15,320 nucleotides of DNA from Baffinella frigidus. Taxonomy: Eukaryota; Cryptophyceae; Cryptomonadales; Baffinellaceae. Where the stretch lies: assembly GCA_026770585.1 (NCBI GenBank), contig MU646963.1, positions 235,690-251,009 on the forward strand, read 5' to 3'. How positions within the stretch are numbered: position 1 is the stretch's first letter; each line of letters starts with the position of its first letter. Shown in pieces: positions 1-6,969 of this stretch. Below the pieces are notes generated by a model that was given only the letters and a program-made list of their open reading frames with translations, had not been told where the DNA came from and searched no databases. The position numbers and the translations under genes were made by a program.

Positions 1-1
1 C

Positions 2-80
2 CCGCCTGTTCCAACACCCACTGCTACTCCAGTTCCCTCCCCCCCATTCACCACACCCGAGGGCCCCACGAAGTTTTTAA
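2..80 (+). other. Possible Pro/Thr-rich coding fragment at window edge
   Basis: One + frame reads a Pro/Thr/Ala/Val-rich stretch (PPVPTPTATPVPS, then TTPEGPT) before losing coding character towards an in-frame TAA near 131. It resembles the low-complexity linkers of the gene that follows, so it could be the end of an upstream exon. C-rich DNA can give such a peptide by chance, and no convincing splice donor is visible. Confidence 0.2.
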
Positions 81-299
81 TGTCGAAAGATGCTAGAATC
101 TGTCCCGCTATCTTAGGCTTTCAACGCTTAAGATAAGGGTGGATATGCTATTTTAGGTATAAAATCAAGGCTCAAAAGCATAAATGTGGACAGAGTCTGG
201 TATCTTGCGAGATGATTACCCTAAAACAGCAGTTGATCAAACGAAATTTCAGACACCATTTCCAGGACATTTTGGACCAGGTGCAGATGCTTCGTATTG

Positions 300-321
300 G
301 GAGAGAGAGAGCGAGCGAGCG

Positions 322-371
<50 letters not shown>

Positions 372-404
372 ACAGCGAGGGAGAAAGGGAAAGAGGGAGA
401 GAGA

Positions 405-438
<34 letters not shown>

Positions 439-500
439 CAGAGAGAGAGATAGACAGCGAGGGAGAGAGGGAAAGAGGGAGAGAGAGAGAGAGAGAGAGG
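300..500. repeat. (GA)n microsatellite block
   Basis: About 200 bases of GA repeat, interrupted by short GACA and GGGA variants (aaacagcgagggaga occurs near 369 and a close copy near 452). It lies just upstream of the first recognised exon of gene A and is probably intronic. The Arg-Glu or Ser-Leu repeat reading frames across it are artefacts of the dinucleotide. Confidence 0.95.
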
Positions 501-530
501 GTTGAAGCGCGTGAAACGCTTTGTGGGCAG

Positions 531-622
531 GGGCGGTCCCGTCCGGCATCAACTCCTACTCGGTCAAGGGTATCGTTATGGGGGCGTCCGACAATGCGTG
601 CTTTTCCTCATCGCTCATCATG
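531..622 (+). CDS. Gene A exon a (M8 Cys-rich region)
   Basis: The acceptor is gtgggcag before 531 and the donor is ATG/gtattg at 623. The exon supplies two bases of a split codon and then 30 codons, including INSYSVKGIVMG and ASDNACFSSSLIM. The CFSSSL segment resembles the Cys-Phe-x-Ser-Ser segment that precedes the C-terminal Cys cluster of M8 peptidases. It ends in phase 0, as the next exon needs. The polypyrimidine tract is weak. The frame has a stop just upstream, so the exon cannot extend far in that direction. Confidence 0.45.
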
Positions 623-1507
623 GTATTGTAAAAATGGGCCCCGCGCGGAGTTTTAGAACGTCCGGTGAGGAGGTCGGAAACTTTTTTAAAATCGATTTTT
701 TCCATTTTGTGACATGTTACGGGTGTCTGATTCTATTTCCCCTTGTTGTGTGACATGTTTCGGGTGTTTGATTATATTTTAGGCATCTTGGCCATGCCTA
801 AGATAGCATGAAGGTTCATTTTTGACGTTTTTTAATCGAATTTCCTGACCTCCTCAACTGACCTTGATTGTGTGCGGAGCCCATTTCTACAAAACGCGCT
901 TTAATCGAGATTTATCCGGGGAAACCTGTTTTTCTTTTCAGTTTCTGGCAACGAAAATCATTACACAATTCGTTATTACTAGTAATGTTAAAGCATTTGT
1001 GTAGAAATTTTTGTTGCCAGGAAATCAAAGAAAAACAGGTTTTCCTGGATACAGATGCACGGGATGAAGGAAACTTCGAACCAGAAAGATACATAACGAA
1101 TTGAATTCCAATACCATGACATCAGATAAGCTGAATTCCATTCCTGAAATGTACGATATTCTAGCGGAAACGTGTGAAGATATTCCTAGAATATTATCCA
1201 TTGCCCTATAACCTAACCGGAATTTCACCTTGAATTCAAGGCGAAAAAGTCCTCGGACGCTGCTAAGTGGGCAGGCTCACGCCGATGCACTACGCTCCAG
1301 AGCTATTAGAGCTATGGAGCTATTGGAGCTATTAACCCTCATCCCTAAACCCTACCAGAATGATCAGCTCCACCTGCACCCTAATCGAACGCCCCATGCC
1401 ACACAGAACGGCTATGCGGTTTCAGCTCCAATGATGGTTGGTTGCTATCGCTACTCCTGCGACGGGACAAAGGTCCATACTCTCTCTCTCCCCCTCCCTC
1501 CCTCCCT

Positions 1508-1565
<58 letters not shown>

Positions 1566-1666
1566 TTCGGACTGTCTTTATGCATGTCTGCATGTCTGGC
1601 TTTCCGTCTCACTCTCTTTATCTCGCTGTCGCGCTGTCTATCTCGCTGTCTCTGTCTATCTACCTG

Positions 1667-1719
<53 letters not shown>

Positions 1720-2315
1720 TTCGCTCACTCGCTCTCTCCCGCTCACTCTCTCTGACCCCCCCCTCCCCATCAGCTAAGCATCTACGGGCCGGACGGGATC
1801 TTATACGGGCCGTGCAGCCCTTCCCAAGAGTATCCCCCCCCCCTCCCCGCGATGCAGCCCCTTTCGAGATCCACCGTGCAATCCCTTTCAAACGTACCCC
1901 CCCACACGACCCTGAATTCATCTGAATGCTCCAAAGTCAAAGGGCGGCCCTTTCCAAGAGCACTCTCCCCGCCCCCCCCCCACGACCTTGCATTTATCTG
2001 ATTGCCACCACAGCAAATTCGACCTGATCTGAATGTTACCACATAAAACTGAATGTTACCACATAAAACTCGTGTGAATGCTACCACAGAAAACTCGACG
2101 GTTCACCGAACCACAGCCGTCCCAGGCCCGGAGCTTCGATGTATCACTCCCATCGTTGCACGACTCTCCTCGCCCCCCCAACACCACGGAAAGCTCACAC
2201 GCTGCAGCCGTGGCCATTCAATCCAACACAACAGACACCAGCAACCTCCTTGACGAAAAACGAAAAACGCTCCGCAGGATTGTTGCTCTCTTTCTCTCTA
2301 TATCTCTCTCTCTCG

Positions 2316-2346
<31 letters not shown>

Positions 2347-5308
2347 TCTCTCTCTCTCTCTCTCTCTCTCGCTCTCTCTCTCTCGCTCTCTCTCTCTCTC
2401 TCGCTAACCTCAGCAGGAGCTCACCCGCCGAAACCCGAAACCCTTTGTTTGGATCTGGGACCCACGCCCACCCACAGAGAATCAGGGTACCTCCCCCAAG
2501 TATGCACACTGTAAACCCACTTAGCAGCCACCGCGGGCTTCACGGATACAGTCCATCTAAACTATTTGTACTGGAATCTTATCCATTGCCCTGGAACCTA
2601 ACCGGAATTTCACCTTGAATGGAAGGTGAAAAGGTCTTCGCTCGCTGCTAAGTGCATGGTGTCGTTGTTGTAGGAGGTGGAGTTAGAATCCACCCGGAAA
2701 ATTCTCACATGAGCAGCCGACACGGGGTACAGTAAGTGGCACAATGCGTAGCATGCGCGGCGCTGACGCTGGTTGTTTGGCAATAAATTATCAATCTCTC
2801 TGCATGGTGTCGAGAGCCGAATGCTGCGCGCTGGTTTTTATTCAGTGGCAAATGCCTTTGTCGCAGGCAGTGCTGGAATATGGCATAACACCTGGGCAGT
2901 AGTCCATCAGTAGTTCCCCCCTGTCCAGGTGGGGGTGAGGGTTTCAGACTCTGGTGATGCACGTGCAGGTTTGCAGTGAGTGGCTACTCAGGGACGCTGG
3001 CATGTCCGCCGGATCCTGATGCCTTCTGCGAGTCTGTACGCACCACTGTGGTATGTCCCCCCTCTCTCTCCCCATCGCTTTCTCCCTCTCTCTCTCCATC
3101 TCTCTCTCTCTATCTATCTATCTCTCTCTCTGCATCTCTCTCTCTCGCTATCTCTCTCTCTCCATCTCTCGATCTTTCTCTCGCTCTCGTTCTCGTTCTC
3201 TCTCGCTCGTTCTCTCCCCATCTCTCTATCTATCTCTATCTCCCACCCACATCCCCTCCCCACCCCCCTCTTTTTCTCCACCTTCTGAGAGCAAGACCTT
3301 CTTAGATGCCAATATAGCCAACGTCACGCACCCCGAGGGACGATAAGAGTCAGTAGGACACCGCGAGGTCTCGCGTTGACAACACCCTACACCCTACTCC
3401 CTACACCCTACACCCCACACCCCTACCCTACACCCTACACCCAACTTGAAACGCGCTTGCCGCTCTGTCACTCGTAGCGTCCTTGCTTGCAAGCACTCTC
3501 TCGCTGTGTGCGAAGGAAGACAGAATTGAGTGTTCAGTTATCTGTGTGTATCTCCATACTTTGGAGCTGCTTCACAGAGCGGCAAGCGCGTTTCAAGTTA
3601 GGTGTAGGGTGTAGGGTAGGGGTTTGGGGTGTAGGGTGTAGGGAGTAGGGCGTAGGGCGTAGGGTGTAGGGCGTCGGGTGTAGGGTGTAGGGCGTAGGGT
3701 GTAGGGTGTAGGGTGTAGGGTGTAGGGTGTAGGGTTGAGGCATGCGGTGCAGCGAGGTGCAGATGGAACAGCGTTCCAGTGGCACACGACAAAGTGAGGT
3801 GAAGAGGGGTGCCTGACACTCCTCACTTGGTGGTGAGGTGCCTGACACTCCGACTGCGTTCCGCAGACGTACACGCCTCTCACGAGCCAGCCATCCAGTG
3901 ATACACCAACTGCCGATTCGTCTGCGACCACCGCCGCTCCCGTCGAGACTACAACCCCAGTCATTTCCACCGTGGATACAACCTCAATCATTTTCGCTGA
4001 GATTGTCGAGACTACCGCTGGTCCGACCGAGGATACAACCTCAGTCGTTTCCGCCGAGACTACTGAAATTCAAGTCGATCCGGCCGAGGTTACAACCCCA
4101 GTCGATCCCGCCGAGGCTACTGCCGAGGCTACAACCCCATTCAATGACGCCGAGGCTACATCATCCGAAGATCCCGTCGAGGCAACATCCTCAGAAGATC
4201 CCTCCGCCGAGGCTACCGAGACTCCTGCAGTCGCACTCGCAGAGACCACAGAAGAAGAACAAGAAGAAGACGAAGCTGAGACCACAGTCTCAATCCCGGC
4301 CGCAACCACCTCCCCGTCCCCGTCGCCCTCAGCCACCCCTGCAGCCACCCCTCCCCCGCCGGCCGGGTGTGAGACGCCTGTAAGGGAGCTGGTGGTGGTA
4401 AACCCTAAACCCTAAACCCTAAACCCTAAACCCTAAACCCTAAACCCTAAACCCTGAACCCTAAACCCTAAACCCTAAACCCTAAACCCCAAACCCTGAA
4501 CCCTAAACCCTAAATCCTAAACCCTAAACCCTAAACCCTAAACCCTAAACCCTAGGGCGCGCGTGTTGTTCGGGGGACAGACTGGCAGTGGGGTGGCCAG
4601 GCGACCCCCCTCCCCCACACTGTTGCTCGCCATGTCTTTTTGGAGCCTCTTGCCCCCCCCCTTCTCGTGTGGCTGCTTTTTGTAGGAGGTGGATATCGAA
4701 TCCATCCGGAAAAATCTCGTAACAGCGGCCGACACGGGGTACAGTGTGTAGCACAATGCGGAAGGCATGTGCAGCGCTGACGCTGGTTGTTTGGCAACAA
4801 ATTACAAATTTCTCTGTGGCTGTTCTTACACCCTTCGTTGGCCGACCAGGACGGGGGAGCCGGCGCCGTGGGGACGATCACGGCTCTCTCATCCGCGGGG
4901 TGGGTGAGTGTCTCCTGGGACAGTGGAGGCTCGAGTACTTACAGGATCGGCGCGGAAGGGGCCTACGACCTGTACTTCGCCGACTGCCTGGACCATGCTG
5001 GAGCAACGCCAACCCCCGCCGACGCCACACCCGCACTCGCTGCCTCCACGCCATCCGCGGAGCCCATCGCGACGACTCCCGCCCCTACCAACACGAACCC
5101 TACCTCCGACGAGCCCCGCCTCCGCTGGGGCGACGATCCTGCGGTCTCGGCCTGCACGCTCCACGCGACGTGGGGCGATCTCGCGCAGCGCCAGAAAAGT
5201 GGTGCGCCCCCCCCTGGAGAGCTCAATACGACCCGAAAGCAAACAATGCCTTTTTGCCGATCCTTTCTACGGAGAGGCGAGGTTTTCGCCTATGGTGGGA
5301 GCATTTAA
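531..5308 (+). CDS. Gene A: leishmanolysin-like (M8) peptidase C-terminus + Thr-rich linker + MIB/HERC2 domain (partial, multi-exon)
   Basis: Seven exons join with consistent phase: 531-622, 1407-1472, 1774-1829, 2969-3050, 3867-4397, 4556-4600 and 4850-5308. The first four give a Cys-rich module in the order NACFSSS, GCYRYSCDGTK, YGPCSPSQ, SGYSGTLACPPDPDAFC. This matches the general pattern of the C-terminal part of peptidase family M8 (leishmanolysin/invadolysin), which are secreted or surface zinc metallopeptidases. The fifth exon is an extracellular-type Thr/Ala/Pro/Glu linker. The sixth and seventh make a MIB/HERC2 domain (GARVVRGTDW, QWGGQ, then DGGAGAVGTI and YRIGAEGAYDL). The catalytic HExxH and the start codon are not in view, so activity cannot be judged. 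The M8 assignment is inferred from Cys spacing and order; the MIB/HERC2 call is stronger. The end at the TAA of 5306-5308 is provisional, because a further intron cannot be excluded. Confidence 0.6.
913..1051. mobile_element. Foldback (MITE-like) element, full copy
   Basis: Two arms of about 55 bases are inverted copies. TATCCGGGGAAACCTG at the left pairs with CAGGTTTTCCTGGATA at the right, and both arms contain TGGCAAC(G/A)AAAAT(C/T) and a TACACAA segment. A second, shorter copy lies on the other strand at 6970-7074, which supports a dispersed element. It sits in the gene A intron 623-1406. No transposase is encoded, so if mobile it would be non-autonomous. Confidence 0.75.
1189..1269 (+). 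repeat. 82-bp dispersed repeat, copy 1
   Basis: This segment closely matches 2573-2654: both read ATTGCCCT, ACCTAACCGG, AATTTCACCTTGAAT and GCTGCTAAGTG in order. The centre (TTCACCTTGAATTCAAGGCGAA) is itself a near-palindrome. Both copies lie in introns of gene A in the same orientation. Confidence 0.8.
1407..1472 (+). CDS. Gene A exon b (M8 GCYRYSC motif)
   Basis: Between acceptor ccacacag and donor AAAG/gtccat there are 22 codons, read as NGYAVSAPMMV and then GCYRYSCDGTK. The Cys-Tyr-x-Tyr-x-Cys-Asp motif is characteristic of the C-terminal Cys-rich part of leishmanolysin-like proteins. Both ends are phase 0, so it joins in frame to its neighbours. The open frame continues into the CT repeat only because CTC/TCT codons contain no stops. 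Confidence 0.6.
1473..1773 (+). repeat. Gene A intron made mostly of (CT)n microsatellite
   Basis: This intron starts gtccatac and ends cccatcag. About 1481-1755 is CT repeat with CCCT and CTGT variants. The CT strand is the mRNA sense strand, so nearly the whole intron is polypyrimidine, leading directly into the acceptor. Confidence 0.75.
1774..1829 (+). CDS. Gene A exon c (M8 short exon)
   Basis: The acceptor follows a C-rich tract (ccccatcag). The exon reads LSIYGPDGILYGPCSPSQ plus two bases, with donor AAGA/gtatcc at 1830. It fits the segment between the GCYRYSC and SGYSG motifs in M8 proteins, where a short beta-strand region carries one Cys. It starts in phase 0 and ends in phase 2, matching both neighbours. 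It is too short to stand alone; support comes from phase fit and order. Confidence 0.5.
1812..1968 (+). repeat. Tandem decayed copies of the exon c 3' edge
   Basis: The last bases of exon c and its donor (gtgcagcccttcccaagagt) recur in degraded form near 1854 (gcagcccctttcgaga), 1877 (gtgcaatccctttcaaacgt) and 1943 (gcggccctttccaagag). Each is followed by a C-rich run. A longer duplication is also visible: cacgaccctgaattcatctg near 1906 recurs as cacgaccttgcatttatctg near 1981. Confidence 0.5.
2000..2094 (+). repeat. 20-bp tandem repeat (TGAATGTTACCACATAAAAC)
   Basis: There are two perfect copies at 2030-2049 and 2050-2069, a diverged copy at 2075-2094 (tgaatgctaccacagaaaac), and a fainter one near 2000. 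It lies inside the gene A intron 1830-2968. Confidence 0.8.
2279..2403. repeat. (CT)n microsatellite with (CA)n core
   Basis: CT repeat with an ACACACAC core near 2331-2346, on the mRNA-sense strand of the gene A intron 1830-2968. The remainder of that intron holds dispersed repeats but no exon I can support. Confidence 0.95.
2573..2654 (+). repeat. 82-bp dispersed repeat, copy 2
   Basis: Second copy of the 1189-1269 repeat. It ends about 14 bases before the 135-bp repeat that starts near 2668, so two repeat families abut here. Confidence 0.8.
2668..2802 (+). mobile_element. 135-bp dispersed repeat, copy 1
   Basis: Starts TTGTAGGAGGTGG and ends CAATCTCTCTG. It shares with the copies at 4680 and 5403 the blocks GCCGACACGGGGTACAGT, GCACAATGCG and GCGCTGACGCTGGTTGTT. 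All three copies have the same orientation and a short CT tail. It behaves like a SINE- or MITE-sized element. A weak tRNA B-box-like string (GTTAGAATCC) near its start hints at a SINE, but no A box was convincing. Confidence 0.75.
2969..3050 (+). CDS. Gene A exon d (M8 terminal Cys-Pro motif)
   Basis: The acceptor is cacgtgcag and the donor is GTG/gtatgt at 3051, a strong donor. The first base completes the Glu codon split with exon c. The exon then reads FAV and SGYSGTLACPPDPDAFC and ends ESVRTTV. The Gly-x-x-Gly-x-Leu-x-Cys-Pro-x(5)-Phe-Cys pattern is typical of the end of leishmanolysin-like domains. An alternative acceptor at 2975-2976 exists, but would leave a phase that does not match exon c. 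Confidence 0.65.
3060..3240. repeat. (CT)n microsatellite
   Basis: CT repeat with TATC and CATC variants, immediately downstream of the donor at 3051 in the gene A intron 3051-3866. Serine/leucine repeat frames here are not genes. Confidence 0.95.
3385..3657. repeat. Large inverted repeat with TGTAGGG telomere-variant arms
   Basis: Arm 3385-3468 is the reverse complement of about 3574-3657 with only a few mismatches. Each arm joins a CCCTACA tract to the unique string ACTTGAAACGCGCTTGCC. The loop is about 105 bases. The element lies in the gene A intron 3051-3866. The pre-mRNA could form a hairpin of about 84 bp. Confidence 0.85.
3598..3735 (-). repeat. TGTAGGG / CGTAGGG variant telomere-like array
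   Basis: About 138 bases of 7-8-base units (GTGTAGGG, GCGTAGGG, GGTTTGGGG) with the G-rich strand on +. It extends beyond the inverted-repeat arm. The G runs could form quadruplexes. This is the only telomere-like intronic array whose G-rich strand is in the mRNA sense. Confidence 0.85.
3867..4397 (+). CDS. Gene A exon e (Thr/Ala/Glu/Pro-rich linker)
   Basis: The acceptor is gttccgcag, with 177 codons to donor GTG/gtaaac at 4398, phase 0 at both ends. The sequence is a degenerate repeat around VETT, TTP and DPAEAT, with Ser-Ser-Glu-Asp-Pro units, one acidic run (EEEQEEDEAE), a Ser-Pro/Ala-Thr-Pro region, and then CETPVRELVV leading into the MIB/HERC2 domain. Such Thr-rich segments are typical of O-glycosylated extracellular stalks, which suits an M8 surface peptidase. 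The GA(G)-ACN codon pattern is preserved, with no stops. An alternative donor at 4380 (gtaagg) is possible but would break the phase with the next exon. Confidence 0.65.
4398..4555 (+). repeat. Intron composed entirely of telomeric repeat (CCCTAAA)n
   Basis: 158 bases run from GTAAACCC to CCCTAG as about 22 heptamers with rare CCCTGAA, CCCCAAA and TCCTAAA variants. The first GT and the last AG fall at the exact boundaries needed to join VRELVV to GARVVRGTDW in frame. The repeat itself therefore supplies the donor (GTAAAC), branch-like CTAAA strings, C-rich tract and acceptor (CCTAG). Confidence 0.75.
4556..4600 (+). CDS. Gene A exon f (MIB/HERC2 domain, first half)
   Basis: Fifteen codons read GARVVRGTDWQWGGQ, which is the conserved start of a MIB/HERC2 domain (family pattern Arg-Val-Val-Arg-Gly-x-Asp-Trp-x-Trp-Gly-x-Gln). 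The exon begins immediately after the telomeric intron. It continues in frame with DGGAGAVG at 4850, restoring the family Gln-Asp-Gly-Gly junction. The downstream donor would be GC (CAG/gcgacc), because no GT fits the phase. Confidence 0.75.
4680..4816 (+). mobile_element. 135-bp dispersed repeat, copy 2 (inside the MIB/HERC2 intron)
   Basis: Same family as 2668-2802 and 5403-5538, somewhat more diverged. It makes up over half of the 249-base intron 4601-4849 that splits the MIB/HERC2 domain. Confidence 0.75.
4850..5308 (+). CDS. Gene A exon g (MIB/HERC2 second half plus Thr/Pro/Ala tail)
   Basis: The acceptor follows a pyrimidine-rich stretch (ccgaccag). Residues 1-45 complete the MIB/HERC2 domain: DGGAGAVGTI, GWVSVSWDSGG, TYRIGAEGAYDLYFAD. 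A low-complexity linker follows (ATPTPADATP through TTPAPTNTNPTSDEP), then an unrecognised segment with WGDDPAVSACTLHATWG before TAA at 5306-5308. MIB/HERC2 domains in animals bind substrates in ubiquitin ligases; here the domain follows an extracellular-type stalk. Another donor within the exon, leading to more domains, is possible. Confidence 0.65.
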   Translation, partial: DGGAGAVGTITALSSAGWVSVSWDSGGSSTYRIGAEGAYDLYFADCLDHAGATPTPADATPALAASTPSAEPIATTPAPTNTNPTSDEPRLRWGDDPAVSACTLHATWGDLAQRQKSGAPPPGELNTTRKQTMPFCRSFLRRGEVFAYGGSI

Positions 5309-5402
5309 ATCCGAAATGACCAAACTGACCCCGTCCACCCTCCTCCAACGGCGTTTTCGTTCCCGCACACGGCGCGTTCGTTGATGTAAATGGCGCGCTT
5401 CC
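5309..5402. other. Short spacer after the gene A stop
   Basis: No feature is visible apart from a TGTAA at about 5384. That string acts as a polyadenylation signal in some green algae but is weak evidence here. Confidence 0.3.
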
Positions 5403-5538
5403 TTGTAGGAGGTGGAGTTAGAATCCATCCGGAAAATGCTCGTATGAGCGGCCGACACGGGGTACAGTAAGTGGCACAATGCGCAGCAAGTGCGGCGCTG
5501 ACGCTGGTTGTTCGGCAATAAATTACCAATCTCTCTCT
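5403..5538 (+). mobile_element. 135-bp dispersed repeat, copy 3
   Basis: Closest to copy 1, sharing the start through TAGAATCCA and the GGCAATAAATTA near the end, and again followed by CT repeats. Copies 1 and 3 contain AATAAA. Confidence 0.75.
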
Positions 5539-5606
5539 CTGACGCGCTTCCGCCCGGAAAAGGCGCGTGCGTCCGATTCCAGAAAGGGCGTTTTTGGCTG
5601 CAGCCT

Positions 5607-5637
5607 GCAGTGTTGTTCATTTGGCGAACAACACTGC
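5607..5637. repeat. Perfect 12-bp hairpin
   Basis: GCAGTGTTGTTC (5607-5618) and GAACAACACTGC (5626-5637) are exact inverted copies around a 7-base loop. It has no T-run and is not next to a recognised gene end, so its role is unknown. Confidence 0.8.
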
Positions 5638-5878
5638 AAACATGTCGCACCTCAATTGATTTGTCCGGTCCTCTCTGGTTTGAAAACAACGACCAACGGC
5701 GTGTTCCCGCAGGGGTGGGCGCTCGCTTCCTGTCGGGAGGCCTCGGAGGGCTCATGGAAGAGGACCATTTCGAGGTGCGACACCCGCTACCTTCATGCAC
5801 CGCCTTTCCCACCATCTATTCTTTCCAAACACGTGTGTGCGTTTGCGTTCTACTCAAATTTTCTGCCTGAAATGCTGG

Positions 5879-6271
5879 GCTTCATACACCCCACTGGAGT
5901 TGCATCTCGAACCAAACCCAGAAATCAGAACGAGAGGCCGCGGTTGACACTGGGCCCTGACGCAGGTGTGGCTGTGCGAGGAGGGGCACGCGTGCTCCAA
6001 CGGGACCGCCTCTCCCTTCTTCTGCTTCGTTTTCGATGAGGTCTTCCTAGCTCTGTCCCACTTAGATTTGGGCTCCCCATAAATTCGCCCCCCCCCCCCA
6101 ATTTCACAGGTGAATTTGAACCTCCCTCCCATGAAATTTACTTGTCAAATTTCGGGGGGGGGTGAATTTATGGGGAGCCCAAATCCAAGTGGGACAGAGC
6201 TAGTCCTCGGCTTCATACATCCTACTCGAATTTCACATGGAACCAAACCCGGAAATCGGAACACGAGGCCA
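5879..6271. repeat. 63-bp direct repeat flanking a foldback element
   Basis: 5879-5942 and 6209-6271 share GGCTTCATACA, then ACCAAACCC(A/G)GAAATC(A/G)GAAC and GAGGCC. The foldback at 6047-6203 lies between them and ends only a few bases before the second copy. Confidence 0.7.
6047..6203. mobile_element. 157-bp foldback (MITE-like) element
   Basis: CTAGCTCTGTCCCACTT at the left end is mirrored by AAGTGGGACAGAGCTAG at the right. The arms continue inward through GATTTGGGCTCCCCATAAATTC and a C/G run to a small central loop near 6125. Almost the whole element is one hairpin and it has no coding capacity. Confidence 0.85.
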
Positions 6272-6969
6272 CATTTTGTTGGCTGGGAATCACTGATGTC
6301 AGATTATTTTTGGCGGGGGGTCGTTTGTTTGTAGAGGGGGCAGTACCTTTCATTGAGGGGGGGGCACCGTTTATTGAGGGGACAGCACCGTTGCAGGAGA
6401 GAGCAACGCTCTGGATGGGGAAGCACCTCTGTTTTGGCTGTGGAACCATGTCCACACAGCGGGCTATGAAGGGATTTTCGGCCCAACTCGGGCCACCTTT
6501 CCGTTACCGTACCCATAGGAACCCCCCCTATGCCCCTACGGATTGCCAACCGTAGGGTCGAAGGTCTTATCGCTTAAGGGTTATTCGAAATCCCTTCGAA
6601 GTCCGCTGTGTGGGTGACCTCGTTGCACATTCGCCCTTGCATCACTCTCTCCGAGATTCCCTCGACTGTTGACTAATCACAGCTTCGCCTGGTACAAAGC
6701 CTGCCAGGCTCCGTCACCCTCCTGGTACAAAACCTGCCCGCGTTAGTCAACAGTTGCGGGCCTCCCCTCTGTTGTGAGTCACAGGACACTTCAGGGGTAG
6801 TGGGTGTGGAAGGGAGGTGACTAGCGAGCCTAGTACACTTCGCCTGTCCCAGAGCGCCGTCACAAGGTGGGGTGAGAATCTCTGATGCGTTGCCTCTGCT
6901 TGACCAACCCTGACGCCCAGAACTGTGGGAATCTAGGCCCTAAGGGCACCTACATATGCAAGGTTATGA
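6204..6969. other. Gene-less stretch with small repeats
   Basis: It contains a degenerate 21-bp tandem repeat at 6331-6396 (GAGGGG(A/G)CAGCACCGTTT type). It also has an 11-bp inverted repeat CTGTTGACTAA / TTAGTCAACAG at 6666-6676 and 6743-6753, enclosing two copies of CCTGGTACAAA(A/G)CCTGCC. The predicted frames show no recognisable domain. Confidence 0.6.

Noticed and set aside
172-552. Open frames of Ser-Leu or Arg-Glu repeats over GA/CT tracts (also at 1230-1925, 2078-2618, 2976-3346, 7520-8035)
   Set aside because: They exist only because CT/GA dinucleotide repeats contain no stop codons; composition is pure microsatellite and there is no domain.
2668-2802. tRNA gene suggested by GTGGAGTTAGAATCCAC
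   Set aside because: A T-arm-like hairpin is present, but no acceptor, D or anticodon arms fit around it; at most a B-box-like remnant of a SINE.
3838-4383. Arg/Pro/Gln-rich alternative frame over the Thr-rich linker
   Set aside because: The overlapping Thr/Ala/Glu frame shows repeated motifs, phase-compatible splice sites at both ends and leads into a MIB/HERC2 domain.
4556-4881. Minus-strand open frames over the MIB/HERC2 exon and the 135-bp repeat
   Set aside because: The + strand carries the conserved domain; the minus-strand frames include the dispersed repeat and show no motif.
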